Source: Amyloporia xantha
Lineage: Eukaryota > Basidiomycota > Agaricomycetes > Polyporales > Adustoporiaceae
Assembly: GCA_036971615.1 (NCBI GenBank)
Contig: JAYKKR010000018.1
Coordinates: forward strand, 682,001-746,000
Length of the DNA: 64,000 nucleotides
Direction: 5' to 3'
The notes below the pieces were generated by a model, which worked only from the letters and a program-made list of their open reading frames with translations, was not told the DNA's origin and made no database searches. Positions 21,787 through 33,931 of the stretch are shown here, in pieces (position 1 is the stretch's first letter; each line of letters opens with the position of its first letter). Position numbers and translations under genes: made by a program.

Positions 21787-23105
21787 TCAGAGACGAAGCT
21801 CGAGACCAGATGGTGACAAAGGCGGGACCTCCTCCCTTATCCACAACGCCAACTGGCGAAGATCGCCTGCCGTCGCCACAGCCTCATTTAGCAGGGGCTC
21901 TACACGGATCACGTTTTCCCCGAGCGTAAAAGGGTTGGTCTTCCGCCGACTGGCATTCCAAACTCTCGTAGCAGAGTACCGCGAATCGAATCTGACATAT
22001 GCGTATTGTGTCGAGGGCTGAGTCGACGCTGTAGTAATACGAGCATATGAGCACATGGACAGGAGACCCGTGGGGTGCGCAAGGAATGGAGACTAACGGA
22101 AATGGATGGACTTGACTGTTCCAAACTCCTCGAAGAGCTTCCGGAGCTCGAGTTGGCCTGTGCCTAAAGGCATGTTGCTGATGCACAGAAGAGGCGACGT
22201 GCGTGGTGTTCGCACCCAGCCGTCCGGAGAGAGGTAGAGTTGTATGCCGTTCAGGGAAAAGGGCGTGCTGGCGCTGGCGCTGTAGACTTCGCAGGCACTA
22301 TCGGCAGACGCAAACCGCACACGGCTGTAGCGACCCAGCTGCCCGCCATAATCTGTGGTTCAGACATATTAGAAAGACACCTTGAAAGTTGACAGCAAAC
22401 ATGTCCACCGTTGAACAAAATACATTTCTTCGGCAATTCGAGTCGGGACATTAAGGGTGAAACTCACGCATCTCAATCTCTATAGGCTCGAACTGCGAGA
22501 ACACACCCAGGACATCGGCTTTCTCAGCGTCGTCTGGCAAGTTGGTCACAAACAGCCATTGGGGATGACTTCCGAGGTTCTGCATAATCGACCGGTGGAT
22601 GCGAAGCTGACGGTTGTTGAGCACAATCGACATCCGCGAGCGAAGCTCGAGCACCCGTGCAGCAGCTTTTGGAGTCTCGAATTCTACGACTGCGAATTCG
22701 CGGCTCTCGCCCGTGCGCGTTCGCCCTGACGATGTACCTGAAATCAGCAGGCTAGCATACGGAAGTTAGGGTCCACGCACTGATCCACAGTCCGCGAATG
22801 GGACCAAGTCCCTCGAGGCGTTGCCAGAGATCGTCCTCGGTGATTTGGGCATCGATATTGCGCACGATGACGGTCGTGGACTCAAGATCCTTGCTTTTCC
22901 TTGGGCCAACTGTATCAGCGGCACGGAATGACTTGATTCTCTCTATATTCCGCTCGAATAGAGATTGTGTCGCTGACACCGAATGGTCTTGTTCTTGCCG
23001 TGCACGACATGTCGAGAAGGAGATTTTGGTAAAGACGAAATGAACACGATTGGGAACAGACCAATGTCGTTTTAGCAAGGAATGTAATGATTGTAGACTA
23101 CGCAT
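21787..23105 (-). CDS. Probable mitochondrial RNA-binding protein with three RRM domains
   Basis: Four exons: 23105-22781, 22737-22468, 22352-22098 and 22028-21787; introns 43, 115 and 69 nt, giving 363 residues. The N-terminal 40 residues are rich in Ser, Arg, His and Leu with almost no acidic residues, consistent with a mitochondrial presequence (inference). RRM1 (about residues 70-160) begins TTVIVRNIDAQITEDDLWQ; RRM2 (about 167-250) begins QWLFVTNLPDDAEKADVL; RRM3 (about 257-340) begins LLCISNMPLGTGQLELRKLF and continues TQYAYVRF. RNP-2-like strands are clear; RNP-1 strands are divergent. It likely binds RNA, perhaps mitochondrial transcripts. An upstream in-frame start at 23237 exists but adds an unusual sequence. 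Confidence 0.8.
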
Positions 23106-23305
23106 TTGAAGTTTGCGCCAGCCGCATTGCACATGGAGAAACGAAGACAACCCAGTCAGTGGCACAAACATCATTCGACTCTTCCTCCAACCACCACCAC
23201 ACCTGATCAGCCACATACGCTTTATTCTGGGATTCACAACAAGACTAGCCTAGTGCATTAGAGCACTCTTTACGTTTCCCATTCGTCAAATTCAAAGCCT
23301 TAGTT
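23106..23305. promoter_or_regulatory. Divergent promoter between RRM gene and NFKBIL1-like gene
   Basis: 200 nt separate the two start codons, so both genes must start transcription from this interval. Purine/pyrimidine-rich stretches (CCACCACCACACC at about 23191-23203) lie in the middle; no TATA box was seen. Confidence 0.5.
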
Positions 23306-24450
23306 ATGCCTTCCGGAAAGCTACATCTCAAGCGCACCCCTGCCGAGCAGGCAGAGCGCGACTTCCTCAAAGCTCAGAAAGCAACCAGGAAAGCGGCCAA
23401 ACGACGACGCAAAGCACACCCTGAGTCGTCTAGCGATGACTGTTCCCGCTCACCCAGTGGCAGCAAGCGGCGGCGCACCCATTCCGCCTCGCGTAGCTCA
23501 GCGCCGGATTCTGGCCCAGCTGACCATTCGTATGTATTCTATGACAGCGAGGACGAGTATGGACCCCAGCCTGCCCCGGCAGCATCTACATCACCCCATC
23601 GCTCTTACAAACAGGACTTCGAAGAGATATATGCACGGCTAGAGGAGGAACGGTTCCGAGAGAAGATGTTTGGCGCAATGGAGGAGGACGAGAGATTAGA
23701 CGGGCTCGAGTCTCATTTGAATGGCTATGCACACATCCCGAGACGTTGGCGAGGAGGTGGCATGGACAGGATGGATGACGAGTTTGGAATTGATCCTCAT
23801 TTGATGGAGGATGAGGATTATGCGGAGTGGATGAGGGCTGGAATGTGGAAGTGAGTTTGGCTCCTTGGTCAAGGGGATTATATGGGTGCTGATCGTTTAC
23901 CTCTAGGAAGAAACACGCGGCAGAGCACGCCGAGCAAGAGCGTAAAGCTGCCGAACGCGCGGCTCGCAAGGCTCGCGAGAAAGCTGTGCGAGACGAGACA
24001 GCTCGACTTGAGAAGACCGCAGAGGAAGACCGTAAACGCCGGCGGAGGAGCAGAGAGCGCAGACGGGTGGCGGAGACCAGGGAATGGTACGATGTGCGGT
24101 GGAAGGAGCTATTGGCAGCAGGCGAAGAGCTGCTCAGCTTTACGGACATCCCATGGCCCGTCCCACTCCAAGACGCCGACAGCAGGCGGAGTAGAGGCAT
24201 TTCGTTGGACGACCTTACGGTCGAAAATATTGCTGCCTTTCTCCTACCAAGTGAAGGTGACCGTGCGGGAGATGCGGATGCAGCGAAGACACGCAAGGAG
24301 AAGTTGCGCGAGACCATGCTCAGATTCCACCCGGATAAGTTCGAGGGACGAATATTGAGACGTGTGAGGGAGAGTGATCGGGAGACAGTGAAGGAAGCCG
24401 TAGGCATCGTTGCTAGGGTAGTCAACGGACTCATGGGAGAGAGTAAATAA
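23306..24450 (+). CDS. NFKBIL1-like nuclear protein with C-terminal J-like motif
   Basis: Exons 23306-23850 and 23907-24450 with a 56-nt GTGAGT...CTAG intron give 362 residues. The N-terminal 100 residues are basic and Ser-rich with KRRR clusters, suggesting nuclear location. Residues about 180-255 form a highly charged Arg/Glu/Ala helix. The C-terminal LRETMLRFHPDKFEG motif followed by a helical RVRESDRETVKEAVGIVARVVNGL resembles the C-terminal J-like region of NF-kappa-B inhibitor-like protein 1. The ankyrin repeats of animal NFKBIL1 are not visible, as usual in fungal members. Its function in fungi is not established; in animals and plants the family is linked to mRNA processing. Confidence 0.75.
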
Positions 24451-25013
24451 AGTGGTGAGTCTTGTGCGTGCTCAATAATACATGAATGGATTGCTGATTA
24501 AATGTGGACTAGTATAATCTAACATTTATCTGTACAATACTTAATAGGAGCGACGTGGTTGAAGATCCCAATTTGCATTCTCTGAACGTTTCGTGAAATC
24601 GGACAAAAAAGGTGATTATCGCTTGCCCATCATTCCGACATGGGGTGGCATTGCACATCTCTTGACAACTCGCTCTTCTTGTGCAATGTTTCGATTTTCG
24701 TAATAGCGTACCGACATGTCCATTCTGTATTCGTACAAGGTATCTGCACAAGTTACAAGAAATACTAACATCCAATCCATCTGCGTCTCACTCGTGCCAA
24801 ACCTGACCAAGAAATACAACTAAAAATACAGCTATCACAGATCCGCCAAGTACTCTCCCTCTATAACGATAGGCATTCTGATTTTGGCCGGCGAGCTGAG
24901 TCCGGGACCTGATGACATCTGATTGCAATTTAGCATAGGTTCCAATGGATATGGCGTGCGGGACAAACGGACGACCGGTCGATGGGAGCGCTATAACTCA
25001 AGACCAGCGGCAT
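24451..25013. other. Intergenic, convergent 3' flanks
   Basis: About 560 A+T-rich nt between two convergent genes. Short frames only; polyadenylation signals of both genes are expected here. Confidence 0.35.
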
Positions 25014-26156
25014 CTATGAGGGAGAGCGCGGGCTGCGCACCAGCTGGTATGATATACCGCAGAACTGCATGAAGCGGTTCATGTTGCGTTCCCTCGATTC
25101 TGATACTTCCCCAAGATCATATTCCTCCATCAGAAGTTGCGCAGTTTCATCTATAGTCAAGACCAGGAGTTGGGGGTCAGAATGGCAAGGCAGAACACGA
25201 GCCAGCTGAAGGTATGATATACTGACCATCTAAAGAGAACAGTTCTCCTAGGTCCTTAGGGAATCGTTCGCTGATGAGTCCGTCCGTCCTGTAGATTGTG
25301 TTCAATGGTTCGTTTAACCGTGACGTGCGTAGCTTTGCATTCAACCGCCGACTTTCCCTTGGATTATACATATCATAGGTATGATTTATGTCAATGTTGA
25401 GAATCGTGGCTAGATGTAACACACTGACGAGTTATGCAGCGCACGTTCGGCTTCCTCCAGCTGACGCTTATATTCTGTGACTTCGTCTTGCAGTTCTTGT
25501 GAAATATACTGTGGAATAAGCTGGGCTACCTGTTCTTCAACGAGATCGTCAATTTGATCAAGAACGCCGCTCTCAACTTCGTTCAATCGATATCAGTATG
25601 GATGATTGAAAGTGTGAGCTTTTGAAACTTACTCAGGCTTCTCAGATGTTCGACGACATCATGTTGCAAAACTTCTTGCAGGAGAGCTGTTGCAATCAAA
25701 GATCTCCCAACATGCTTTAGGATCTGGAAATGAAACTCTGACCTTTGATCTCTTGACTCTGACCCTCGTGTTTTTCATCGTGGACCTTCATCTCCTTTCT
25801 CAGGCTGGGCTTCATAGGTCACTACGCTGTACAGTTAATGAGAGCCACGCACTCATTTATGTGCTGCGCTGTCTGCAGCTCTCCACCCAGCTTGATCATC
25901 TGGGTCGTCTGCTCTCCGATGCTATCGAACGTTTTCTGTTAGCCAGGGACATATGACGATCGAATCAGTCGCGTTCATCAGGCGTCAAACACCGAGGTCA
26001 GAGAGGACGAACACCAAGATTCCCTAGCGAGCCTTTCATGGCCGCTATGATCTCCGTGGCGGTCGTCACCTCCGTCGCGGCAGTCTTAGCCGTCAAGCTG
26101 CTGTCCCCATCTGACGATACAGATGACTTAGGCGAGGATGATGATGGTTTCGCCAT
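25014..26156 (-). CDS. Coiled-coil protein conserved in Agaricomycetes, function unknown
   Basis: Starts at ATG 26156 with a Ser/Thr-rich N-terminus (MAKPSSSSPKSSVSS). Recognisable exon pieces on the minus strand follow at about 25935-25866 (KTFDSIGEQTTQMIKLGGE), 25810-25740, 25690-25640, 25585-25435 (a coiled coil with VLDQIDDLVEEQVAQLIPQY and ELQDEVTEYKRQLEEAER), 25365-25225 (ESRRLNAKLRTSRLNEPL then SERFPKDLGELFSLD) and 25165-25014 (TAQLLMEEYDLGEVSESR, ending NRFMQFCGISYQLV). The last two segments are characteristic of a fungal family of unknown function. Several splice junctions, notably after exon 1, could not be fixed by eye, so the exon list is approximate. Confidence 0.65.
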
Positions 26157-26562
26157 GCTGAGAGTAGTTTCAAAGCGATTAGCAGTAGCGGCCTAATCAG
26201 TAGGAGGTGGGGATTGAATATTGGATCCCTCGCAAGCATCCTATACATATGCCTTGCATACTCCATGTGTCTGCAGCGTGGGGCGGGGCTCGTCCAGGCT
26301 AGTATATGCGGGTCCAAATTGATTGGTCGCCTTCTCCTTATTGTCCCCATGACACAGCACAGCTCCTATTACGCCTTTAGAAGAAAGCCATCTACGGCTT
26401 CCCAACAAACTCTACCTAATTCTAGTTCTAGATACAACATTATCGATGAGTCCTATTATACAGCTCCTGTACGCCTCATGTCAATGTTCTAGGCCTCGAA
26501 GACAACCCCACCATAATTTGACGACCCTTCCTTAGGACATCTAATCAAGATAATCCCCGCGC
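26157..26562. other. Intergenic, nothing recognised
   Basis: About 400 nt between the start of the coiled-coil gene and the stop of the ABC transporter gene. It should contain the promoter of the former. Nothing distinctive is seen. Confidence 0.35.
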
Positions 26563-29500
26563 TCATGGCTGAGGTGATGGTGGCAAGTCTGGCTGCGACT
26601 CCGGTGACTTTCGCGGCGCTTCATTTATCCCCGGGTCCGACGGCGGCGAATCCCCAGCGGCTGCATTCAACTGCGCGGCCATGAGGGCGCGGAATCTCGA
26701 TCCTTCTCTTTTAACCTGTGGATGTGAGGCGAGCAGTACGTCAGCGCCGTTTACTAACAAGGAGCTCCTCAAGACGTACCAACTGTCGGTAGGTGCCCAT
26801 TTCGGTTAAATGCCCGTCTGTTGTAGCAAAACACAGGGCAGATCTGTCAGCACGTTTGCGCAAGCTGGGGAAGATCGAACTGACCTTCCAAGACAACGAT
26901 CTTTTCTGCACGAGCAATGGTCGAGAGACGATGGGCAACGATCAGACATGTCGTTTGCCGCGAGCGGAGGATCTTGTCAATGGCATCGTTTACCTTGGGA
27001 CCGCATCTTCAGTATCAATCGAATCATTGGGAAGCTATATCACCAACTCTATGTTCCGATGATGCATCCAATGAACTGGTAGCTTCGTCTAGCGCTAAGA
27101 TTGCTGGCTTCTTCAGAAGTGCCCGGGCGATGGCCAGTCTTTGACGTTGTCCGCCACTCAGACTCATACGTCCGACTGCAGATACAGTGATGAGCTGGTG
27201 TGATTTCACAAGATTCCAGATTATGCACTTACTGGGAGTGTCGAAGCCTTGGGGCATCCCCCATACGAATTCGCAGTTAGCCTCGCGGGCCGCCGCTTCG
27301 ATCTGTTCCCTCGTAGCCTGTTCGTTGCCATATGCAATGTTAGATGCGATAGTTCCTGTGAACAACACAGGGTCCTAGTAGCGGGATCAGCGACGGTTGT
27401 GCTTCCAATCCCGAGGGGACCGACCTGTGGAACAACACCGATGATGCTACGCCATGATGACGGCTTGAACTCTCGGATATCTGTGCAGTGCGGCGAGATC
27501 AGAATCATGACACATCTGACTCTGGAATTCTTACCCTGCCCATCGAAAGTCACCTTGCCCTTAACAGGGTCGTAGTATCGCATCAATAGCGCATTGATCG
27601 ACGACTTTCCACTCCCACTGCGCCCTCTGTGCCATAGACACGGTCAATTCGACTTGACTAAATGGGTGAGATGGCACGCCAGGAACGTACACGATCGCCA
27701 CGCTCTCGCCAACCTTGACTTCCAGGTCGAGCTCTTTGAGAATCTCCACGCCTGGCCGGCTCGGGTACTCGAAGGTGATTTTCTCGAAGCGCACAGGTCC
27801 GCGCCGCGCAGGGTCAATATCAAGGCCTGCATTTGGCGGGATGGCGGGCGCACGGTCCAGCAGCTCAAAAATGCGGACACCCGCACCAACGCCGCGCATG
27901 ATGGAAGTCTAAAACACAGGCATACATACAGCTATTAACATCTGCGGTCAATACGAAGCGAGACGGCACGCACGAAGAATGATCTGCACGAGGGTTCAGC
28001 ATGTTAGCAGATGCAGACAGATGCAAGAAATTTATGTTACGTTAGCATCTGCATGCCGCTCCCGACGTAGACCGTGTACAGGAGCAGACTAGTCAAGTCG
28101 CCCACGGAGATCACGCCTTGGCCCACAAGTGTTCCACCTGCACAATGCACTGATGAGCGAGCCAGTGACTGCTCACAAACACGGCACTAACCATATCCAA
28201 GCAAACCAAGCAGCGTGACGTTCCCGCTCCAACCAGTGCTTCCGAAGAAAATCCCACTTGCAATCGCTTCCTTGCGTGCGAGTGCGAGCACATTGCCGAC
28301 CTTCTGATGGAACGTTTCCTCCTCCTGTGGGACCGCGTTGAATGCTTGCACCGTGCGGAGGGCAGATAGCTTTTCTTGTGCGACCTGCGCCCAGCCAGAA
28401 ATTTCCCAGTTTAGACAAAGAGAAACATGAAGTAGGAAATAAGTATGCCTTGGTCATATCGCCGAGTGCCTCCTGTGTCTTGTTCGACAGGTTCTTCAGG
28501 TATTTACCGTAAAACACCTGACAAGTATCTTGTCATTCTCGGAGGCATTTGCACGCTGAATTGTATACATACGACACCGAGCGACACAGGTGGGACAATG
28601 GTGAGCATGAGCAATGTTAGCTGAGGCGAAATGTAGAACATTGCGCCCACTAGACACTCATGAGCGACAATATTCAAGCACGGGTTGTAAATGAAGACAC
28701 GCACATCCAGCAAACGACATTATGACGGATCGCAAGCCGTCGGAGAGGTTCTGCGTCAAGCTGTGTTATGAGTTCAGCCACTTTCCGATGATTGGGATCG
28801 ATGCCATAAAGAAGGAAAGTAGCACCCGTATATTTCAATACGAGCGGCTGGATATTGGAATACACTACACTATTCCAGGGGTAGCCTAAACAACTACAAT
28901 TCCTACTAGCCACGAGCAGGTTCGCGTATATCCGAAGCAAACGTTCTTGGAACAGCAGAGTGCTCAAGAAGATGACGCACCTTTCACCGACAATGCTCGA
29001 GTCGACGCTGAGTCGGCTGATCACATCACCTTCACCGCGTTCCACGTATTCGACTTCCTGCTGCAGCGCCGCACCATACATCCGCTCGCGCAGACGTGCC
29101 ACTATCCGCTGACCTATGGGTGCGGGAACGGTCCACGACCTGCTGGGGACCTCATTGGCTTGTAGAACATACCTGATATTCGCATAAGCATTGCCCGACC
29201 TGCGTTGGCCACTGCACCGGCAGTAAACATGAGGAGTAAGAGCACAGATGCTTGTCCGAGGCTAAGGCCAAAAGGAATTTGCTGCATCGTCAATTAATAC
29301 ACCTGCCAATGGCTGCATTTCTGTCCACAGATGGGTGATGAATCTCACCGGTTGTTTAGAGGCGAAGAAGTCGATTAGTTTACCGATTGTAAAGGGTATA
29401 CTCATAGAAACCGACGACGAGACCACGAGTAGCCCTACAGAGATAGCAAGCGGCTTGCGCTCGGGCTTCGCGAGAGCGAGGATTTTCCGGAACGAAGAGG

Positions 29501-29792
29501 CAGTATTTTGTTTGCTCGTGAAAGAGGCTGGGAGAATTCGCGAGAGAATGGAGGGTTTGGGTATTGGCGGTTCTGTCAATGGAGGTTTGGCCGGCGGTGG
29601 ATTTGAGACCCTCTTATCCTGCGTTTGTGGTGATGTCTGTGCAGATTCAGTGGCTAGATACCTATGTTGTCTATGTTGAAATAGAGTGTGTCGGAGAGGT
29701 AGTACTGGTGTGAGTCTCCCTGAGGTCAGCGATGGTCTGAATGCCCCCAGGACGACTCTTGTCCTCAGCGGTGCCGCCAGACCGAGCATCAT
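26563..29792 (-). CDS. MDL1: Mitochondrial ABC transporter, MDL1/ABCB10-like half-transporter
   Basis: Half-size ABC exporter of the inner mitochondrial membrane; yeast Mdl1 exports peptides. At least 14 exons. The presequence (29792 on) has Arg-rich, hydroxylated residues ending near HRYLATESAQ. Membrane domain: first span at FRKILALAKPERKPLAIS (about 29420), then a span at about 29240, the MYGAALQQEVEYVERGEGDV coupling helix, YISPQLTLLMLTIVPPVSLG, and VAQEKLSALRTVQAFNAV. ATPase domain: GRSGSGKSS (Walker A, about 27600), the Q-loop near SIIGVVPQ, the LSGGQRQRLAIARALL signature, ILALDEATSSLD (Walker B) at about 27150-27080, and the switch His in VAHRLSTIA at about 26930. The stop is at 26563 after a Pro/Ser-rich tail. 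Some intermediate exon borders are approximate. It lies head to head with GEP4. Confidence 0.92.
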
Positions 29793-30064
29793 GGTGAAAG
29801 GCACTACCAGCCAACAATCTCAGCGTTGTGAACGGTGAGCAAGGGTCGTGGTGAACGAGTGGAACGACGACTCCGAGAGGGTAGGCATCCGGGTATAAGC
29901 CATCACGTGGTGCATACGTAGAGGTCCGGCATTCCGCGAGCGCCTAGCGTCTAATAATCTTGTACTCGGCTGGCATCTTTGGTTACTTTGAATGAGGCAG
30001 GCGAGGCGACAAGGAAATTAAATTCGTCACGCTACCGTCGTCTCGAACTCAGCGATACACTCTC
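29793..30064. promoter_or_regulatory. Divergent promoter between MDL1 and GEP4
   Basis: Only 272 nt separate the start codons of two genes for mitochondrial membrane proteins. The interval carries CATCACGTGGTGC at about 29902-29914, a CACGTG E-box. In fungi CACGTG binds bHLH factors such as Cbf1; whether it is used here is inference. Confidence 0.55.
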
Positions 30065-31107
30065 ATGCCTTTCAATGTTCCTGGTGCTCTCGTCCCCTTC
30101 CATCTCCTCGTCAACCCGCGGCTGGTCATTCCATCTCTCATAGTCAAAGGTCAGGCTTCAACGTTGTGGAGTACTTGTATGACCTAATGGCATTGTATCA
30201 TGCAGAAAGATATTCGCCAACTTGATTTTCCAGAGTTGCGCCGTGCAGGCTACCGCGGAGCCGTATTCGACAAAGATAATTGTCTGGTATGTTCGACCTG
30301 CCCGCTATTGGGTACCTTCTATTCATAGTATCAAAGACATTACCGCATCGCGACACCCTCGTATCCGAATTGAACGTAAGTCCTAAAACCTTTGACATGC
30401 GAATAAGATTGTAATATCGTGATACAGGAAGCGTGGAAAGAATGCCGAGAGACTTTTGGACATGATAATGTCCTCATTGTAAGCAATTCTGCAGGCTCAC
30501 ATTTGGATGCTGGTGAGATCCAGGTATGCTCGATACGTCCCTAAACAGTTGGCACGTCTTGATTCCTATATGTCATACGTCTCGTCAACAGGCCGAGTCG
30601 GTCTCGTATGAACTTTCCGCCCCCGTACTCCGCCATCCGTCTCTAAAGCCGTCTTACTCATGCATCACCTCCATCCGCACTTACTTCGGCTCACTGCCTA
30701 AACCCGTACGCGATGAAGAGCTGGTTGTCGTTGGCGATCGACTGCTCACAGACATCGTCATGGCCAACCGGATGGCGCGCCGGCGATCGGTCCCAGTTGT
30801 CATCGAAGACCGAGAGAAAGCGGCGTTGGAAGAAAAAGCATACAGCATCACGAAGTCTACAGTTGAAAGGATAGGCCCTCTGGCAGTGTGGACTGAGGGC
30901 GTTTGGGAACGAGAGGGCATGCTCATGCGATGGCTTGAGAAAGGAATATTGCGGGGGGTGGAACGGTGGGTAGTCAGTGGAGAAGGGCTCCATTATGAGG
31001 CTAATGCAGCGAGGTTCGTGCGCAACCCTTTCGTGGTTGAAGCGACACCTAAACAAGAGGGATTGTGGCAAAAGGTCTGGAGTAGACTGCGAAAGTCGTT
31101 GTCGTAG
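30065..31107 (+). CDS. GEP4: Mitochondrial phosphatidylglycerophosphatase
   Basis: Dephosphorylates phosphatidylglycerophosphate to phosphatidylglycerol in cardiolipin synthesis, on the matrix side of the inner mitochondrial membrane. Exons 30065-30149, 30210-30286, 30337-30375, 30428-30523 and 30592-31107 give 270 residues. The N-terminal VPGALVPFHLLVNPRLVIP is typical of Gep4. HAD motif I is FDKDNCL (exon 2; usual form DKDNTL, so Cys replaces Thr after the second Asp's neighbour), motif II is LIVSNSAG (exon 4), and motif III/IV is VVGDRLLTDIVMANRM (exon 5). Exon 5 also has the C-terminal basic helix. The acceptor before exon 2 (AAAG at 30206-30209) is slightly unusual but the only one that keeps frame. 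Confidence 0.93.
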
Positions 31108-31374
31108 TCTGTTTCAAAGACTTCTCATCATCTAACACCTCGTCTCAGTCAAAGCTATTGCTGAGTGCTTGAGTTGGCACGTGGGAACAGGTTCAGCTCG
31201 TAAGTTATCTGAGATCCATACAATAGAACAAGTTAGCGAATTAGGGTTCGTGATACAGGTCCCATTTCTACGTTCGCGAGCCCAGTCCTCATTACTAAAG
31301 ATGTTCAGAAACGAGCAACAGCGTACTTCTGACAGTCCTCCCAACATGAAGGAGCCCATCTCGCTCTAGACCGA

Positions 31375-32600
31375 TTAGTCTCGGTTCGCCTCTGATCTGA
31401 GACTGTCAACTTGACTTGTGGTATCCACCGGGACATTTGCTGCATCGAATCGGGCTTCACGCTCATCAGATATTCCCTCCGCTTCTTCCTCAAAGGAAGG
31501 TGATTCGTGATCGAGTGGTGCTCCCATGAATTCCCCACCATGCTTGAAGTGAATACCATGGTCGTTACGGCTGAGTCGGACGCAGCGCTTTAAAGCATCA
31601 ATATTAATCACTTGGCGCAGATTTAGGAAGAAGCGGCCCAATAATACACTGGTGAATCTGTGGATGTTCAGTGAATATTCACCGAAGCTCGTTTGCGATC
31701 CAGGAAGACGCATAGTCAGCTTTCTTCGTCTGAAAGCAGACAATGGACAGGCTCACTCCCGTGTTCCATAAGGCAAGATCGATCATATTCAGTATACAAA
31801 GGACGCTGAAATTGGTAGTTATAACTCCGTCATCGAGAAAGCTGGATTCCGCTCACGCAAAATGGAGCGTCCCTGTGTAGGATTAGCGCTGTCATGCACA
31901 GCGGTAAGGGATACCATTGCGTAGCTTACCATCTCTGAGCAAGAGTTTCGTAAAAGAATGTCTGGCATTATTTCTGTCTGCAACGCGCTTGGTCCAAAAT
32001 GTTCGATGGTACTACGTGTATCCGAACCTCAAGTTTTCCCTCCCTCAGCAATTATGCGGCTGAATATATACAATGCCGACTGTCACAATCTGTCCTTCGG
32101 AACTGGTCCCATCTGACGATCGACTCCGACCAGCATGATATCATCCGTCTTCATACTTGCCTGATCCTGGTCCTACACAGTGTACGCCTGTGCCTGAAAG
32201 TGTACAAATCTACAAAGTTCGAGGGAGCATTCCGAATGCCTATACTCTCGCCGGCCCTTCACTTCCAGACACCATGCTCGACTTACGCCTAGCCCTTGTT
32301 CAGAGTGATTCTGGAGGACTGGTGCCACGGTGGATACCTTGGTCGTGGAGATGCTTGCGGAAGGCAAGTGCGACCAACACGAGCGTAAACGACTGTAAAG
32401 ATAGGAGGTTCAAGATATACAAGCCATCGAACATATGTGAGCGTGCATTCGAGTAGGGAGCATTCAAACAAATGAGGAGAGAGAAATTCCTGCAATAAAC
32501 GACTTCATTACGGGTCATGATCTACACAGGAAAATTGCGCGAGGACGCGTGCAAATCAGAAGTCGTCATATGCAAGGAAACGAAAACATAAACGCCATGT
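31375..32600 (-). CDS. C-terminal part of a DUF6533-like membrane protein
   Basis: The last exon ends at the stop 31375. It carries GRFFLNLRQV, a pattern close to the SRFLLNLRE end of DUF6533/6534-type seven-span proteins of Agaricomycetes. An upstream exon near 31835-31750 has FSVLCILNMIDLALWNTG, matching the last membrane span of that family, preceded by a GTLHFA segment near 31860. Another span, LLSLQSFTLVLVALAF, lies near 32420-32370. The N-terminal exons and the start were not resolved, so the gene may be complete further right, or decayed. Function of the family is unknown. Confidence 0.45.
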
Positions 32601-32608
32601 TCGCTTGA

Positions 32609-33931
32609 CTAGATCATGAAGCTGGCGTCTTGCACTTGTCCTAGACGCCGAAAGATAGGAACAACCGCGAAGAGGTGCGCAAGTCCAACAAATAACATCA
32701 TCACCACCGACATCAGAAGACTGATCATACCACTAGAATCCAACTTCTCATCTGGTAGCGCAGCGGTTCCACGAAGCGTCGCATAGAGAAAGGAAAACAC
32801 AAACGCGGACAAGGAGAACGTGGCCCTGAAAATATCTCGTATGAATGCCATGTACTCTTTAGAGATCAGCGATAAACTTACCATACTAGCCACGCCATTG
32901 GGGCTGCCAAAAGAGCGGGAAGAGATGTCCAGACAGACGGCGGAAGCTTCGCAGCATGCTTTGTATGAGGAAGTTATGAGAAGATCTCTGGCTATACTAA
33001 AACTCGCACCTCAACCCAAATATGGCCCTTGCCATCGTCGTTAATTTCTTCCAGCCTGAAATGGAAGATGGCTCCGAAAAGAATGCTAAAGAGAGGACAG
33101 AAGAAGGACATGATGCCTAGTGGTAGCGAAGCTGGAGTGGCAGGAGCATTTGGCATCGCCCACGTCGCCAGAAGAGCGGACGCCACACTGTGTAACACAG
33201 ATCAGGCAATATGGGCAGTAAGTGAATCGAGATCCTCACGTCGCCATGAGTGCACCAAAACTCTTCGTCAGCTCCCACTTTCGTCTCTCGCTCTTCAGAA
33301 ATAGCGTCCATAATATCTTGAATTCATCATCAGTCTCTTTGGGCGCGATGAGAAGGCGTCGATGCAATTCATGGCGGTTCGCAAAACATGCGAGGAATAC
33401 GTGACGGTATAGCCAAACGAACGTGTCGCCGATATACTTGCTATAGCGCAGCCGAGGTGCATGTCGCAAGGGAACGGGAGGGGAGGTTGTAGCGGCCTCA
33501 GCATGACCAGCCACAGAGGGTACGTCGGGAGTTGGAGACGCTATACCGGGCTCAATGACGTGGGTCAAAGAGGATACCCCGACCTCGACCATTGGAAGCG
33601 ATGGATCCGCTCCGGTTGGAGAAGTCCCAATGCATTGGGAGCGCGTCAAAGCCGCTGCCGGACTGACATCAACGGTATCCACAGTCCCAGTAATCGAGGA
33701 CACCGTACTACCGGGAAAGGTGGACGACTGTTGGTCACACTCATCGGGAGGTGAGGACGTAACGAATGAAGGATCCCCTGGAAGAACAGCAGGATGCGAA
33801 GCTGAAGAGTCGTCTTTGACTGGAGCAACCAAATGCAGTTTGACAACCGCCCGTTTAGGAAGACGTGCACCAAGTGAAACAGACGTCGAAGAAGCAACAC
33901 TGGGTGAAACCACATTGTAAGATATGCCCAT
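32609..33931 (-). CDS. Hypothetical membrane protein with long Ser/Thr/Pro-rich N-terminus
   Basis: Exon 1 (33931-33240) encodes about 230 residues; the first 160 are Ser/Thr/Pro/Val-rich and probably disordered, then a conserved-looking block RYSKYIGDTFVWLYRHVFLA follows. Exon 2 is 33187-33010, with LGIMSFFCPLFSILFGAIFHF as a membrane span. Exon 3 (about 32960-32880) gives LPALLAAPMAWLVW. Exon 4 (about 32830-32609) has two spans, FSLSAFVFSFLYATL and LMSVVMMLFVGLAHLFAVV. Donors GTGAGG, GTGCGA and GTAAGT support this chain and the phases agree for the first two junctions. Family not identified; resembles fungal multi-span proteins with a cytosolic low-complexity head. Confidence 0.6.
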
